A stretch of DNA of 36,291 bases from Evansella tamaricis (GCF_019042215.1 NZ_JAHQCS010000144.1:1-36291), one strand, 5' to 3'; shown: positions 14,327-23,766, counted from the first letter of the stretch. Notes: generated from the sequence alone by a model not told the origin. Numbers and translations are program-made.

Positions 14327-15421
14327 TTAAAAATAGATATGCCTCCGCCGTCGCATTTTTCGCCTCAAGAGAAGTAGCAGCACTAAAATGATAAGTCCAA
14401 CAAATGAACCTCCCAGTATATAAAAGGGATTGGGGGTGAACGTGAACGTCGGTAGCACTTTACTTAAATCCAGTTCTACAGTTGTATCAATGCCCGAAAG
14501 CATAGACGGAGAATCCTGTGACTTTTGTTCTTCTATTTGCCTCTCTTTTACGATTTCCGTTTCCGTTGCTGTGATCCGTTCCATTTCCGGTTGTGCCGTC
14601 GCTGGAATGGCTGGTTCACGCACTTCTGAAAAAATCTTTTCTTGTAAAACTAACCTGCCGTCTATGTCTCTTTTTATTGCTTCCCGTGCTAATTTGGCCA
14701 GTTTTTTTTGTCCAAATTCATTTGGATGTATGTCACCTTCGAATATGTACTCATCTTGTTTTCCTGAAAACGCAGTATGAACGTCCACAACCGCAACCTG
14801 ATCCAGTTGGGAATGGTAGTTCGAAAAAATATGATCATTAAGATCCTCCACCATATCGTCTATGATGTTGTAGACCAGGTTCCAAAAGAATGTGCCATCA
14901 GTTATCACAGGATTATATAGATTATAAAGGATGATTGGTGCTTCCGTGCGCTCCCGTATCGTATTGATAATGTGGGTCAGGTTCTCCGCTAAATCTTGTT
15001 GTGCTTTTTGAACATCTGCTTCTATTTGGAACGGATCAATGCTATTCAAGTCTTCGGTCTCTATTAGATCATAAAATTGAATGGCGTAGAGGAGGTCATT
15101 GTTACCAATATTAATAGTAACCATATTAGCATGTTGTATAGGGCTCCAAAAAGTCTCGTCATTTTCGAGCACATAGAGCAAATCACTGGATGTCCAACCA
15201 GGAACACCTAGGTTTTCCACCTCGAATCGTTCTTCATCAATGAGAAAAGGAAAGGCTTGTTTTTCGGAGTTATCAAGGTTATATCCAGCAGTGATCGAAT
15301 CTCCCAAGGACACAAGCTTTTTTCTATTTTGTTCTTCGGCTATTACTTCTTTCTCTGACGCCGACAAGTGTACTATGAAAATTAGCAGTGCAAGAATAAT
15401 AGAGATTCGATTTTTATTCAT
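14327..15421 (-). CDS. SGNH/GDSL hydrolase with C-terminal membrane anchor
   Basis: 364 aa. An N-terminal signal-like segment (about residues 5-22) is followed by an SGNH esterase/lipase domain: block I SLGDSITAGYN (S42), block II with G72/G75 (NLGVPGW), block III NIGNND (N107/N108) and block V D230-x-H232 (GDIHPNEFG). A low-complexity Glu-rich linker (about 255-310) leads to a C-terminal membrane span and a basic tail (RRKMRRRRH). This fits an exported enzyme held at the membrane, possibly acting on cell-surface acyl groups. AAGGAGGG precedes the ATG. It converges on the aldo/keto reductase. Confidence 0.88.
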   Translation of the reverse strand: MNKNRISIILALLIFIVHLSASEKEVIAEEQNRKKLVSLGDSITAGYNLDNSEKQAFPFLIDEERFEVENLGVPGWTSSDLLYVLENDETFWSPIQHANMVTINIGNNDLLYAIQFYDLIETEDLNSIDPFQIEADVQKAQQDLAENLTHIINTIRERTEAPIILYNLYNPVITDGTFFWNLVYNIIDDMVEDLNDHIFSNYHSQLDQVAVVDVHTAFSGKQDEYIFEGDIHPNEFGQKKLAKLAREAIKRDIDGRLVLQEKIFSEVREPAIPATAQPEMERITATETEIVKERQIEEQKSQDSPSMLSGIDTTVELDLSKVLPTFTFTPNPFYILGGSFVGLIILVLLLLLRRKMRRRRHIYF

Positions 15422-15741
15422 TGGACAAACCCTCCTTAAACTTCATTTTGTCCTTTCTGAATATTCCTTATTCAATTGATGGAAGGGATTTTTGATTGTT
15501 TATCACAAATTTTTGGATGAACGCGTGAGATACTTCACTTGCTCTCTTCACACGTTCATAGGGCTTTCATGAACGCGTCAACTACTCCGGTTATAATCAC
15601 TTCCAAAGTGCCCCGTAGCGAATATGTTGAAACTGAAAAAGTTTAAAACCACTTTTTCAGTTCCTATGCGAGTAGGTGAAGGAACTAGACAATGCCCGAA
15701 GGTGCCAAAACTTATAGATAAATTCTTACCTATTAAAAAAT
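15422..15741. other. Gap with several hairpins
   Basis: No gene between 15422 and 15914. It holds TGAACGCGTGA / TCACACGTTCA (near 15518-15558) and the perfect 12-bp stem AACTGAAAAAGT / ACTTTTTCAGTT at 15631-15662 with an eight-base loop. Their role is unknown; either could act in transcription termination for the flanking minus-strand genes. Confidence 0.5.
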
Positions 15742-15774
15742 GCCCAGCCAATTAACTAGGTTAATTGGCTGGGC
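15742..15774 (-). terminator. Intrinsic terminator of the abf2 unit
   Basis: The perfect 15-bp stem GCCCAGCCAATTAAC / GTTAATTGGCTGGGC has a three-base loop. On the minus strand it is followed by ATTTTTT, so it ends transcription coming from the GH51 and cysteine-rich genes. Confidence 0.9.
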
Positions 15775-15914
15775 AGGCAATCTGCAAACTTATAGTTTTC
15801 ATGGCCGAGCATATTTCTTCTTTTTTACACATTGCCCAATTCTATGGTACAGCATGCTCTGCTTCCTACACATTACTCGATTACTCCACTCTAGTTTTCC
15901 AGTAGCTTCAATCT

Positions 15915-16169
15915 CTACCATTTGGCTCCAGCAGGATCTGGGCAGGATTTACTCTTTAAATAAGCTCGGTAGGTGACGATACATCCGGAGTGTTTGCACG
16001 TTGTTCCATATTGTAAATCTGGACAATCCATACAGATGGAGAGGCGCTCTTCATACATTGCCTCCTCTACGGTCTTAGAGGGGTCGATCTCAAAATCGAT
16101 ATCACGAACCCCTTCTAGCACACTCGTTCTGCAGCTTTTACATTCCCGGTCCACGGTTCCCTTACTCAT
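15915..16169 (-). CDS. Small cysteine-rich protein (DUF6171-like)
   Basis: 84 aa with seven Cys residues in pairs: CKSC, CMDC, then TCKHSGC and a final SCP, arranged like a small metal-binding module. The pattern and the SICMDCPDLQYGTTC motif resemble DUF6171 proteins of Bacillaceae; function unknown. It starts 14 bases after the abf2 stop codon, with GTGAGG as binding site, and shares that gene's terminator, so it is likely co-transcribed with the arabinofuranosidase. Whether the two work together is not known. Confidence 0.75.
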   Translation of the reverse strand: MSKGTVDRECKSCRTSVLEGVRDIDFEIDPSKTVEEAMYEERLSICMDCPDLQYGTTCKHSGCIVTYRAYLKSKSCPDPAGAKW

Positions 16170-16183
16170 AGACTAACCTCACC

Positions 16184-17671
16184 CTACTTCACAGCTAACA
16201 CAACAACAGACATTGGAGGCAAAGTGACTTTCATTTCATCGCCTTCAACAGTGAATCCTTCGAATGCCGCTGGTTTCACGTTATCTGGATTTTCAAATGT
16301 GTTGTGGGCATTTGTTTCCTCCGCTGTCAAAATGCGACCAGTCACATTAAAGGACTCACCAGAAAGTCCGCGAAGATTCATTGATACACTGGATACACCT
16401 TTAGGATTGATGTTACAAAGACTGATATGCTTGACACCAGTTGCATCCTTGGAAGCTGATACGCTGACAGATGATAATTTCTCCCCGTTAAATTCATAGT
16501 CTTCCGATTGCACATCAACAGCCAGTTTCGTGGCATCCTGATGAACCTTGAACATTTCAAATACATGATATGTTGGAGTCGTCAGCATTTTTTCCCCTTC
16601 GGTCAATACCATGGCTTGAAGCACATTGACGGTCTGGGCGATATTCGCCATTTGGACTCGGTCACTATGGTCATGGAAAATATGGAAGTGAACTCCTGCC
16701 ACTAAAGCGTCACGAATCGTATTTTGTTGATAAAGGAATCCAGGATTCGTTCCAGGCTCCACATCAAACCAAGTACCCCACTCGTCTATGATCATTCCAA
16801 CTCGCTTCTCCGGATCATATTTATCCATGATCGTGGAGTGATTCGTAATTAATTCATCCATGTGCAGAGCTCTCTTCATCGTCATAAACCATTCGCTTTC
16901 ACTAGGATCAAGGGCTGACCCTTTACCTAACCAGAAATCTCCAGGAATGGTATAGTTATGAAGACTTAGTCCATCCATTAATTTGCCCGCTTCTCTCATG
17001 AGAACCTCGGTCCAGTTGTAGTCATCAACATTGGCACCGCCAGCAATTTTATATATTTTATTGTCTCCATAGTTTCGGACATACGTTTGATATCGACGGT
17101 ACAGATCCGCATAATATTCCGGACGCATGTTTCCGCCACAGCCCCAGTTCTCATTCCCCACACCAAAATACGTCAGCTTCCAAGGCGCTTCACGACCGTT
17201 TTCCCTTCGCCAATTTGCCATGGGAGATTCGCCGTCCATGGTCAAATATTCCACCCATTCAGACATTTCCTGAACCGTACCGCTCCCAACATTTCCACAA
17301 ATATACGGCTCTGCACCAAGCATGTCACAAAGCATCATAAATTCATGTGTTCCGAAGTGATTGTTCTCAATAACACCACCCCAGTGAGTATTTACCATTC
17401 GTTTGCGGTTTTCCCGAGGCCCAATACCATCTTTCCAGTGATACTCATCAGCAAAGCACCCACCTGGCCAGCGTAAAACTGGGATCTCCAGCTTCTTCAA
17501 TGCTTCGACAACATCATTCCTGACACCATTTGTATTTGGGATCGGAGAATCTTCCCCTACCCAAAATCCTTCATAAATACAACGGCCTAAATGCTCCGCA
17601 AAATGACCATAAATGTTTTTATTAATTTTTCCCTGTTCCAGATCCGTATTAATTACCACTTTGTTCGTCAT
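16184..17671 (-). CDS. abf2: Alpha-N-arabinofuranosidase GH51 (Abf2 type)
   Basis: 495 aa, the same length as Bacillus subtilis Abf2 and closely similar from memory throughout. It removes terminal alpha-L-arabinofuranosyl groups from arabino-oligosaccharides or arabinoxylo-oligosaccharides. Catalytic residues are visible as E174 (acid/base, GVGNENWG) and E297 (nucleophile, MIIDEWGT). [13 protein letters not shown] is the substrate-binding strand. There is no signal peptide, so it acts in the cytoplasm on imported oligosaccharides. GGGAGG precedes the ATG. It lies 117 bases downstream of araR on the same strand and may be transcribed with it; no AraR box is seen in that gap. Confidence 0.95.
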   Translation of the reverse strand: MTNKVVINTDLEQGKINKNIYGHFAEHLGRCIYEGFWVGEDSPIPNTNGVRNDVVEALKKLEIPVLRWPGGCFADEYHWKDGIGPRENRKRMVNTHWGGVIENNHFGTHEFMMLCDMLGAEPYICGNVGSGTVQEMSEWVEYLTMDGESPMANWRRENGREAPWKLTYFGVGNENWGCGGNMRPEYYADLYRRYQTYVRNYGDNKIYKIAGGANVDDYNWTEVLMREAGKLMDGLSLHNYTIPGDFWLGKGSALDPSESEWFMTMKRALHMDELITNHSTIMDKYDPEKRVGMIIDEWGTWFDVEPGTNPGFLYQQNTIRDALVAGVHFHIFHDHSDRVQMANIAQTVNVLQAMVLTEGEKMLTTPTYHVFEMFKVHQDATKLAVDVQSEDYEFNGEKLSSVSVSASKDATGVKHISLCNINPKGVSSVSMNLRGLSGESFNVTGRILTAEETNAHNTFENPDNVKPAAFEGFTVEGDEMKVTLPPMSVVVLAVK

Positions 17672-17746
17672 TACTTGTAAATCCTCCCTTTGAAAAATAA
17701 TTTGTGACCATTTTCACCTTCATATCGTTACCTGAATCCCATTATC

Positions 17747-17758
17747 CTTCATATGAAG
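17747..17758. promoter_or_regulatory. 12-bp palindrome upstream of abf2
   Basis: The perfect palindrome CTTCATATGAAG, with a related CTTCATAT 29 bases away, lies in the araR-abf2 gap. It could be a regulator site; no regulator is assigned. Confidence 0.3.
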
Positions 17759-17788
17759 TTTTCGCCTCTGATCAAGAGCAATTGTCAT

Positions 17789-18892
17789 TCAACTTTCCTT
17801 CTGTTCTGACGTGGAATGACGAACGATTAGTTCTGGTTCAAATATAACGGATTCCACCAATTGCTTCGTTGACTGATGCTGGCTTTCCACTAGTTCCACT
17901 ATCATCTTTGCTGCCTGTTCTCCCATTTTCATCTTAGGATGGGAAATTGTCGTTAATTTTATTTCTGATGCCTGTGCTAAAAACGAGTCGTCAAATCCTA
18001 CGATAGACATTTTTTGGGGCACTTTCAATTTGGATTCCCGTAAGACATCTAAGAGCATTAGTGCCAGTTCATCGTTATATGCCACAAGTGCTGTCGGTAC
18101 ATCCGTTTGTAAATCAATTAGTTTTTTCAATTCTGCAGCAGGTTTAGTTCGTTTTTCTTCCGTACTATAGCTGATAATATTTTTTGGATTGATCGGAATT
18201 TGATGTTTCCGGTGTGCTTTAATATAACCTTTCATCCGTTTGACGCCTTGGGTATCATCCGTTTTGAAAAAGCCAGCAATCTGTTTATGTCCAAGTTTGA
18301 TAAGATGTTCCGTCTGAAGGAAACCACCTTTTTCATCATCCACAACCAGACAAATTGGTTCTAACTCATCATAAAAGGCGTTAATCATGATATATGGAAT
18401 GTTCATTCTCTCCAAATTAAAATAGTAATTGATATTCGGATTAGAATAAGCACTTTTCGTCGGCTCAATGATCACTCCATCCACCTGTTGTGACAAGATG
18501 TTTTCCAGAATGCGCTTCTCCGTATCAATGTCGTTGTTCGTACTATACAAACTCACTTGATACCCGAGCTCACTTAAATAGGATTCTGCCCCACGGATGA
18601 TCGATGGAAAAATATAGTCTGAGATAAACGTCGTAACGATGGCAATATTCCTCTTGTTTGAGGAAGAGTTTCTGTTTTCTTTCCGATCAGCACAAAAGGT
18701 TCCGGCACCTTGTTCCCGATAAAGCCATCCTTCATTTACTAATTGACCAATGGCCACTCGAATCGTATGACGGCTCACCTCAAACTCTTTCATCAATTCA
18801 TTTTCTGAGCTTATCTTTTGTTTAGGTGTATACGTCCCATCCAGAATTCGTGATTTTATCACTTGTATGACTTTGCTATATTTTGTCTGCAT
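17789..18892 (-). CDS. araR: Arabinose operon repressor AraR (GntR-LacI chimera)
   Basis: 367 aa. Residues about 1-70 are a GntR-type winged helix (ENELMKEFEVSRHTIRVAIGQL, then REQGAGTF). Residues about 80-360 are a LacI/GalR-type periplasmic-binding-like sensor domain with typical VDGVIIEPTKS, YNDELALMLLD and SIVGFDDSFLAQ motifs. This domain combination and length define AraR of Bacillus, which represses arabinose genes and releases DNA when it binds L-arabinose. AraR-like boxes are found at 21747 and 21917 but none is clear before its own gene. It lies between the araA terminator and abf2. Confidence 0.95.
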   Translation of the reverse strand: MQTKYSKVIQVIKSRILDGTYTPKQKISSENELMKEFEVSRHTIRVAIGQLVNEGWLYREQGAGTFCADRKENRNSSSNKRNIAIVTTFISDYIFPSIIRGAESYLSELGYQVSLYSTNNDIDTEKRILENILSQQVDGVIIEPTKSAYSNPNINYYFNLERMNIPYIMINAFYDELEPICLVVDDEKGGFLQTEHLIKLGHKQIAGFFKTDDTQGVKRMKGYIKAHRKHQIPINPKNIISYSTEEKRTKPAAELKKLIDLQTDVPTALVAYNDELALMLLDVLRESKLKVPQKMSIVGFDDSFLAQASEIKLTTISHPKMKMGEQAAKMIVELVESQHQSTKQLVESVIFEPELIVRHSTSEQKES

Positions 18893-18993
18893 TTTACAAC
18901 CCCATTTACGATGTCAACTCGATTGTTTTTATCCTGCTAGCCACCATCTTTCCTTGGAAGCTTTAGTGCTAATACCATAAAGCATGTAGGTAA

Positions 18994-19027
18994 GAAAAAC
19001 GAGGCTTGTAAGTCAATCAAGCCCCGT
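18994..19027 (-). terminator. Intrinsic terminator after araA
   Basis: On the minus strand ACGGGGCTTG / CAAGCCTCGT (one G-T pair) with a nine-base loop is followed by TTTTC. It separates the araD-araA unit from araR. Confidence 0.8.
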
Positions 19028-19058
19028 TTTATTTCCCGTATATCTATCACCGTTTCAC

Positions 19059-20546
19059 TTAAAATCTGCGGGCGATGTCATTCCATCTCAATTCATTTTG
19101 GAACTGCATAACATCCGTTTTTTCATTAATAAACACGCACTCAATATCCATCATGTTCGCCCAGTCAAACAACTGCTCTGGCGTAACTTCGAATGAGAAA
19201 ACAGTGTGGTGCGCACCTCCAGCATGGATCCAGGCTTCTGCTGATTCGCTTAAAGACGGCTGTGGCTTCCAGATAACTTGTGCTACCGGCAGTTTTGGCA
19301 TTTCTTTCTCCGGTTTAACTGCGTCTACTTCATTTACAACTAGTCGGAATCGATTACCCAGATCAATGAGGGATGCATTAAGGGCGCGCCCTTCACGACC
19401 ATTAAATACCATACGGGCAGGGTCTTCCTTTCCACCGATTCCTAATGGATGAACCTCAATCTTAGGTTTCGTTGCCGCTATAGTCGGGCAGATTTCGAGC
19501 ATATGCGATCCAAGAACTAATTCATTTCCCTCTTCAAAGTGATATGTGTAATCTTCCATGAAAGAAGTTCCTTTTCCGTCTGCAACGATTTTCATCATTC
19601 GGGTAAGTGCCGCTGTTTTCCAGTCCCCTTCCCCACCAAAGCCGTATCCTTGAGCCATCAGTCGTTGAACAGCAAGTCCTGGCAGTTGCTTCATTCCATG
19701 GAGATCTTCAAAGTTAGTGGTAAATGCAGTGAATCCCCCTTCTTCCAAGAATGATTTCATTCCAAGTTCGATTCGAGCCTGATACATAATGGATTCTCGA
19801 TAAGAATCATCTGTTTCCGCTTGTGGGTTAATGTCATATAGTTCGCTGTACTCTTTGTATAATGCCTGTACTTCCTCTTCCGTTACTTCGTTCATCCGTT
19901 CAACTAGATCTCCGATTCCAAAAGCAGTGGTCGTCCAACCAAACTTAATTTGCGCTTCCACTTTATCCCCTTCAGTTACTGCCACGTTACGCATGTTGTC
20001 TCCGAATCGAGCCACTTTCAGATTGATACCATCTGTTACAGCAATTGCCGTTCTCATCCAGCTCGCTGTTTTTGCTCGGACTTTCCCGTCTTCCCAATGG
20101 CCAACGACTACTTTTCGGGCAATCTTCATTCGGGCACCAATGAATCCATATTCCCTGTCCCCGTGGGCAGACTGATTTGTGTTCATGAAGTCCATGTCGA
20201 TTGTATCCCAAGGAATCTCCCGGTTAAATTGCGTGTGTAAATGAAGCAGCGGCTTTTTTAATTCAGATAGTCCTGCAATCCACATTTTAGCCGGCGAGAA
20301 GGTATGCATCCATGTAATGATTCCTGCACACGTTTCATCGGTATTAGCTTCCATACATAATTTACGAATCCCGTCTGCTGTCGTCAAAACTGGTTTTACT
20401 TTAATTTCAAACGGAATATTAGCGTCGCTGTTTAATCCTGCAACAATTTGGTTGGAGTGTTCTTGAACCTCCTCAATCGTTTCTGGACCGTATAGGTGTT
20501 GGCTTCCAGTTACAAACCAAAATTCATAGTTTTTTGTTTTCAACAT
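19059..20546 (-). CDS. araA: L-arabinose isomerase
   Basis: 495 aa, the family's usual length. It converts L-arabinose to L-ribulose in the cytoplasm and needs a divalent metal, usually Mn. Recognisable stretches are FWFVTGSQHLYG at the N-terminus, GIITWMHTFSPAKMW, the Glu-bearing GYGFGGEGDWKTAALTR (about residue 300) and the late IHAGGAHHTVFS. I place the start at the ATG 20544-20546 because GAGGAGG lies just upstream; the longer reading adds nine residues that include the binding site itself. It is 108 bases downstream of araD and presumably in the same transcript. It ends at a clear terminator. Confidence 0.97.
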   Translation of the reverse strand: MLKTKNYEFWFVTGSQHLYGPETIEEVQEHSNQIVAGLNSDANIPFEIKVKPVLTTADGIRKLCMEANTDETCAGIITWMHTFSPAKMWIAGLSELKKPLLHLHTQFNREIPWDTIDMDFMNTNQSAHGDREYGFIGARMKIARKVVVGHWEDGKVRAKTASWMRTAIAVTDGINLKVARFGDNMRNVAVTEGDKVEAQIKFGWTTTAFGIGDLVERMNEVTEEEVQALYKEYSELYDINPQAETDDSYRESIMYQARIELGMKSFLEEGGFTAFTTNFEDLHGMKQLPGLAVQRLMAQGYGFGGEGDWKTAALTRMMKIVADGKGTSFMEDYTYHFEEGNELVLGSHMLEICPTIAATKPKIEVHPLGIGGKEDPARMVFNGREGRALNASLIDLGNRFRLVVNEVDAVKPEKEMPKLPVAQVIWKPQPSLSESAEAWIHAGGAHHTVFSFEVTPEQLFDWANMMDIECVFINEKTDVMQFQNELRWNDIARRF

Positions 20547-20654
20547 GATTTTTCCTCCTCGAATGGGTTGCATTAAATGATTTATAATTCTAAGACATAA
20601 TTGCTTATCATACTATTCATCAATATTATTCCTTTAAAAGCATTTTTTACTTGT

Positions 20655-21350
20655 TTACTTTTGCCCGTAGTAGGCGTTCGCACCGTGTTTACGAAGGAAG
20701 TGCCGGTCCAACAAAGTCTGGTCCATCGGTTTTGTATCTGGATTCACCGATAGTGTTTTCCATGCCATCTTTGCCACTTCCTCTAACACAACCGCATTGT
20801 GAACGGCAGTTTGAGGGTCTTTACCCCATGAAAAAGGTGCATGAGAATTCACCAGAACTCCCGGAATTTGCATCGGATCAATGTTTTGGTTTTGGAACGT
20901 TTCCACAATGACATTTCCTGTTTCCAGTTCATATTGTCCTTTAATCTCTTCCTCTGTCATGGGACGGGTGCAAGGAATATCCCCATAAAAATAGTCAGCA
21001 TGGGTTGTTCCATATGGTGGAATCGGTTTACCAGCCTGTGCCCAACTAGTTGCACATGTGGAATGAGTATGTACAATCCCGCCGATTTCCGGAAATGCTT
21101 TGTAAAGGACAAGGTGAGTTGCCGTATCAGATGATGGTTTCCAATCCCCTTCTACCACGTTTCCGTCCAAGTCAACTACTACCATGTCTCTACTTCGCAT
21201 TTCAAAATATTCCAGTCCGCTTGGTTTGATTACGACAAGACCTTTTTCCCTGTCAATCCCACTTACATTTCCCCACGTAAACGTAACCAATTCAAATTTT
21301 GGTAATGCCAAATTTGCTTTATAAACCGTTTCTTTTAGCTGCTCTAACAT
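20655..21350 (-). CDS. araD: L-ribulose-5-phosphate 4-epimerase
   Basis: 231 aa class II aldolase-like epimerase that converts L-ribulose 5-phosphate to D-xylulose 5-phosphate. Metal-binding His residues are seen in [16 protein letters not shown] and later in [12 protein letters not shown]; the phosphate-binding strand is [10 protein letters not shown] and the GTTHADYF motif is present. It is the first gene of the minus-strand araD-araA unit. The order differs from the Bacillus subtilis araABD arrangement and ribulokinase (araB), which makes its substrate, is not in the window. AAAGGGAG precedes the ATG. A leader of about 400 bases separates it from its likely promoter. Confidence 0.97.
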   Translation of the reverse strand: MLEQLKETVYKANLALPKFELVTFTWGNVSGIDREKGLVVIKPSGLEYFEMRSRDMVVVDLDGNVVEGDWKPSSDTATHLVLYKAFPEIGGIVHTHSTCATSWAQAGKPIPPYGTTHADYFYGDIPCTRPMTEEEIKGQYELETGNVIVETFQNQNIDPMQIPGVLVNSHAPFSWGKDPQTAVHNAVVLEEVAKMAWKTLSVNPDTKPMDQTLLDRHFLRKHGANAYYGQK

Positions 21351-21666
21351 GCTTTTAACTCCCTTTCATTAGCTACTAAATTTTCAAACAGGAAAAGGAC
21401 TCGTATACCAGTTTTCCTAGTCTGCTAAATTTCATAAAACATACTTGATAGTTATGCCATAGAACTTCATTTCTAGTTTCAATAAATTTATTGTGGCTTG
21501 TCTGTCCACCTCTCCTAATCATGAAGAAAGGTTTTTGCGAAATCACCCCGCAAGTTTTTTCACGTAACAAGATCAGCCTGTCGAAAGACTTATCAACCCT
21601 ATAATAAACTGCTTCTAAAACCTCTTTATGAATGACAATCTTTTCTATGGTGATCTCATGATGTTT

Positions 21667-21717
21667 TTAATCACAGTCAGATTTTTCGCAATTTGTGATA
21701 AATCTACTAAAGTGCAA
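21667..21717 (-). CDS. Possible 16-aa leader peptide of the araDA transcript
   Basis: A TTG start six bases after a strong AGGAGG (21724-21729) opens a 16-codon ORF reading MHFSRFITNCEKSDCD. It is about 45 bases inside the predicted araD transcript. It has no arabinose-specific content I can see and may be chance. Confidence 0.3.
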   Translation of the reverse strand: MHFSRFITNCEKSDCD

Positions 21718-21746
21718 CAATTGCCTCCTTCAGTTGATATGACAAT

Positions 21747-21762
21747 AGTTGTACGTATAAGT
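21747..21762. promoter_or_regulatory. AraR operator
   Basis: AGTTGTACGTATAAGT matches the Bacillus AraR consensus ATTTGTACGTACAAAT at 13 of 16 positions. It lies just downstream of the -10 box of the araD promoter, over the expected transcription start, where a bound repressor would block transcription. Confidence 0.75.
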
Positions 21763-21770
21763 TTAACTAC

Positions 21771-21800
21771 ATTATAGATTATCGTAGCATCCTTATACAA
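21771..21800 (-). promoter_or_regulatory. araD promoter
   Basis: On the minus strand TTGTAT (21795-21800) and TATAAT (21771-21776) are 18 bases apart and read toward araD. The AraR box follows directly. Confidence 0.6.
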
Positions 21801-21860
21801 GTGATTTTTAGAAATGTTTTATCTTTAACAATTTCGTAACAAATGCTTATAATAATTGAT

Positions 21861-21874
21861 TGATTACGTTTACA
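21861..21874. promoter_or_regulatory. CcpA (cre) site candidate
   Basis: TGATTACGTTTACA fits 12 of 14 positions of the cre consensus TGWAARCGYTWNCW. Its position between the divergent units could give carbon catabolite repression to both. Confidence 0.55.
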
Positions 21875-21916
21875 TAAAGTAAAGTATAGTTAGTGATATA
21901 AGTTTACTACATTGTA

Positions 21917-21932
21917 TTTGGTGCGTACATAT
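21917..21932. promoter_or_regulatory. Second AraR-like operator
   Basis: TTTGGTGCGTACATAT matches the AraR consensus at 12 of 16 positions, including the GCGTACA core. It lies about 200 bases before the GH27 start and would bring that gene under AraR, perhaps with looping to the first box 170 bases away. Confidence 0.55.
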
Positions 21933-22129
21933 TTTATTTCTTTGTCAGTCTGCTTGTATTATTCCCATACAACAGTTTTTAGAAGATAATTCTATAATCC
22001 TGAACGGTCATTCTCCCCTATTTGTTAAAGATAGTTTGCTTTAACTAACGGTTACCAATCATCTGTACGAACTCTCCGTGCCGATTGGTAGAATCAGTCC
22101 TGTAAATTAGAATCTAGGAGGCGAATAAG

Positions 22130-23410
22130 ATGAATCATGGGAATTTGGCAGCGACTCCACCAATGGGGTGGAATAGTTGGGATTGTTATGGTGCCAGCGT
22201 AACGGAAAAAGAAGTCAAAGGAAATGCAGAATATATGGCCAAACACTTAAAAAAGTATGGTTGGGAATATGTAGTTGTGGATATTCAATGGTATGAACCT
22301 ACCGCTATCTCTTCCCAATACCACCCATTCGTCCCTCTTGAAATGGATGAGTATTCCAGGTTAATTCCTGCTGTTAATCGATTCCCCTCCGCAAAGGACG
22401 GTAAAGGATTTAAAGCTCTTGGGGATTATATTCACGGCTTGGGACTGAAATTTGGAATACATATTATGAGGGGAATTCCAAGGCAGGCAGTCCATCAAAA
22501 CACTTCGATTTATGGAACTTCGGCAAAGGCAAGAGAGATCGCCCATCCCAATTCCACCTGCCCCTGGAACACTGATATGTATGGAATAGACGCTAGTAAA
22601 ACTGGCGCTAGAGAATACTACAATTCTATCTTTCAACTTTACGCAGAATGGGGCGTTGATTTTGTCAAGGTAGATGATATTGCCGCATCAAAACTGTATG
22701 ATACACATGTCCCTGAAATAGAACTCATTCATCATGCGATACAGCATAGCGGAAGACCGATGATTTTAAGTCTTTCTCCAGGTCCTTCTCCGATAGAGCA
22801 TGCCGAAACCTTTAAAAGAAACGCCAATATGTGGAGAATAACGGATGACTTTTGGGATCAGTGGGATCTTCTCTACAACATGTTTGAGCGTTGTGAAAGA
22901 TGGGAGAAATTTGTGGAGCCTAGTAAATGGCCAGATTGTGATATGCTCCCTCTAGGACATTTAGGTATTCGCTCTATTGATGGACCAGGAGGTGACCGTT
23001 GGACCAGATTCACAAAGGATGAACAACAGACGATGTTAACATTATGGACGATTTTCCGCTCTCCTCTCATGTTCGGTGGCGAATTAAGAAGTAATGATGA
23101 TTGGACATTATCGTTGCTGACTAATGAAGAAGTATTACATGTTCATCGGAATAGCCACAGCAACCGTTTAGTTTATCGCCACAGTGATCATGTCGTTTGG
23201 ACTGCATCAGATTTGAACGGGGAAGTCTATGTTGCGTTATTCAACTTGACAGAAACAACTGCTGATGTTTCGGTGACATTACGACAGTTAGGTCTATTTG
23301 AGGAAAAAAAAGTGAGAGACCTTTGGAAAAAGGAAGATGAAGGTTTTGTTCAATCCGAATTAACATTCAACATACCTGCCCACGGTTCCAAGTTTGTGCA
23401 TCTAAGATAA
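22130..23410 (+). CDS. GH27 glycoside hydrolase (alpha-galactosidase or beta-L-arabinopyranosidase)
   Basis: 426 aa with no signal peptide: a cytoplasmic clan GH-D (beta/alpha)8 barrel plus a C-terminal beta domain. The N-terminal PPMGWNSWDCYG is the family signature. The nucleophile is D182 in FVKVDD and the acid/base is D240 in RITDDFWDQW. Most alpha-galactosidases have KYDNC at the first site; here it is KVDDI, so specificity may differ. Placement in an arabinose cluster with two GH51 enzymes and AraR-like control suggests beta-L-arabinopyranosidase activity, as known for Geobacillus stearothermophilus Abp of GH27. AGGAGG precedes the ATG. It is divergent from araDA. Confidence 0.9.
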   Translation: MNHGNLAATPPMGWNSWDCYGASVTEKEVKGNAEYMAKHLKKYGWEYVVVDIQWYEPTAISSQYHPFVPLEMDEYSRLIPAVNRFPSAKDGKGFKALGDYIHGLGLKFGIHIMRGIPRQAVHQNTSIYGTSAKAREIAHPNSTCPWNTDMYGIDASKTGAREYYNSIFQLYAEWGVDFVKVDDIAASKLYDTHVPEIELIHHAIQHSGRPMILSLSPGPSPIEHAETFKRNANMWRITDDFWDQWDLLYNMFERCERWEKFVEPSKWPDCDMLPLGHLGIRSIDGPGGDRWTRFTKDEQQTMLTLWTIFRSPLMFGGELRSNDDWTLSLLTNEEVLHVHRNSHSNRLVYRHSDHVVWTASDLNGEVYVALFNLTETTADVSVTLRQLGLFEEKKVRDLWKKEDEGFVQSELTFNIPAHGSKFVHLR

Positions 23411-23766
23411 TAAATAATAAGAACGGAATTAAGGGGAGAGTTAAAGAACAAATTCTCCCCTGATAAAATTTCCTTTATAGTATTTCCCCACAAGGACACA
23501 TTCCTGTCATTGTCCATATCAGTCATCATTGGCGCCTCTTCCCCCATTGTATTCCCCTTCCCATGAAGGTAACGGAGGTAACCATTCCACTCGTATCCAT
23601 CCAATTATTCAAAAACCTCAAGATTCACCCCAATTAAGTATTTGGATTATTTTCCAGAATCACTCTTGTATGTTAATTAATGAATGCGTATTATATTAAT
23701 ATATATATTTATGTTTCAGCTAGAAATTCATAAAACGTATTCCATCGCACTAACGGGAGGTACAAT
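23411..23766. other. 356-base gap with terminator-like hairpin
   Basis: The hairpin AGGGGAGA / TCTCCCCT at 23432-23461 follows the GH27 gene and may end its transcript, although the tail is only weakly T-rich. An 84-codon minus-strand reading (23350-23604) overlaps GH27 and has no family resemblance. The AT-rich stretch near 23690-23720 probably holds the promoter of the next gene. Confidence 0.55.

Larger units (their letters stand above)
21351..22129. other. 779-base divergent control region between araD and GH27
   Basis: It holds no full gene. It carries promoter and AraR-box elements for araD (21747-21800), a cre-like site (21861-21874), a second AraR-like box (21917-21932), and a weaker half-matching box near 22061. 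A 64-codon minus-strand reading at 21376-21570 has no ribosome binding site. Confidence 0.75.

Noticed and set aside
14174-14377. 67-codon plus-strand reading
   Set aside because: It is the translation of a terminator and the perfect 25-bp palindrome.
21376-21570. 64-codon minus-strand reading upstream of araD
   Set aside because: No ribosome binding site and no recognisable family; it falls within the probable araD leader.
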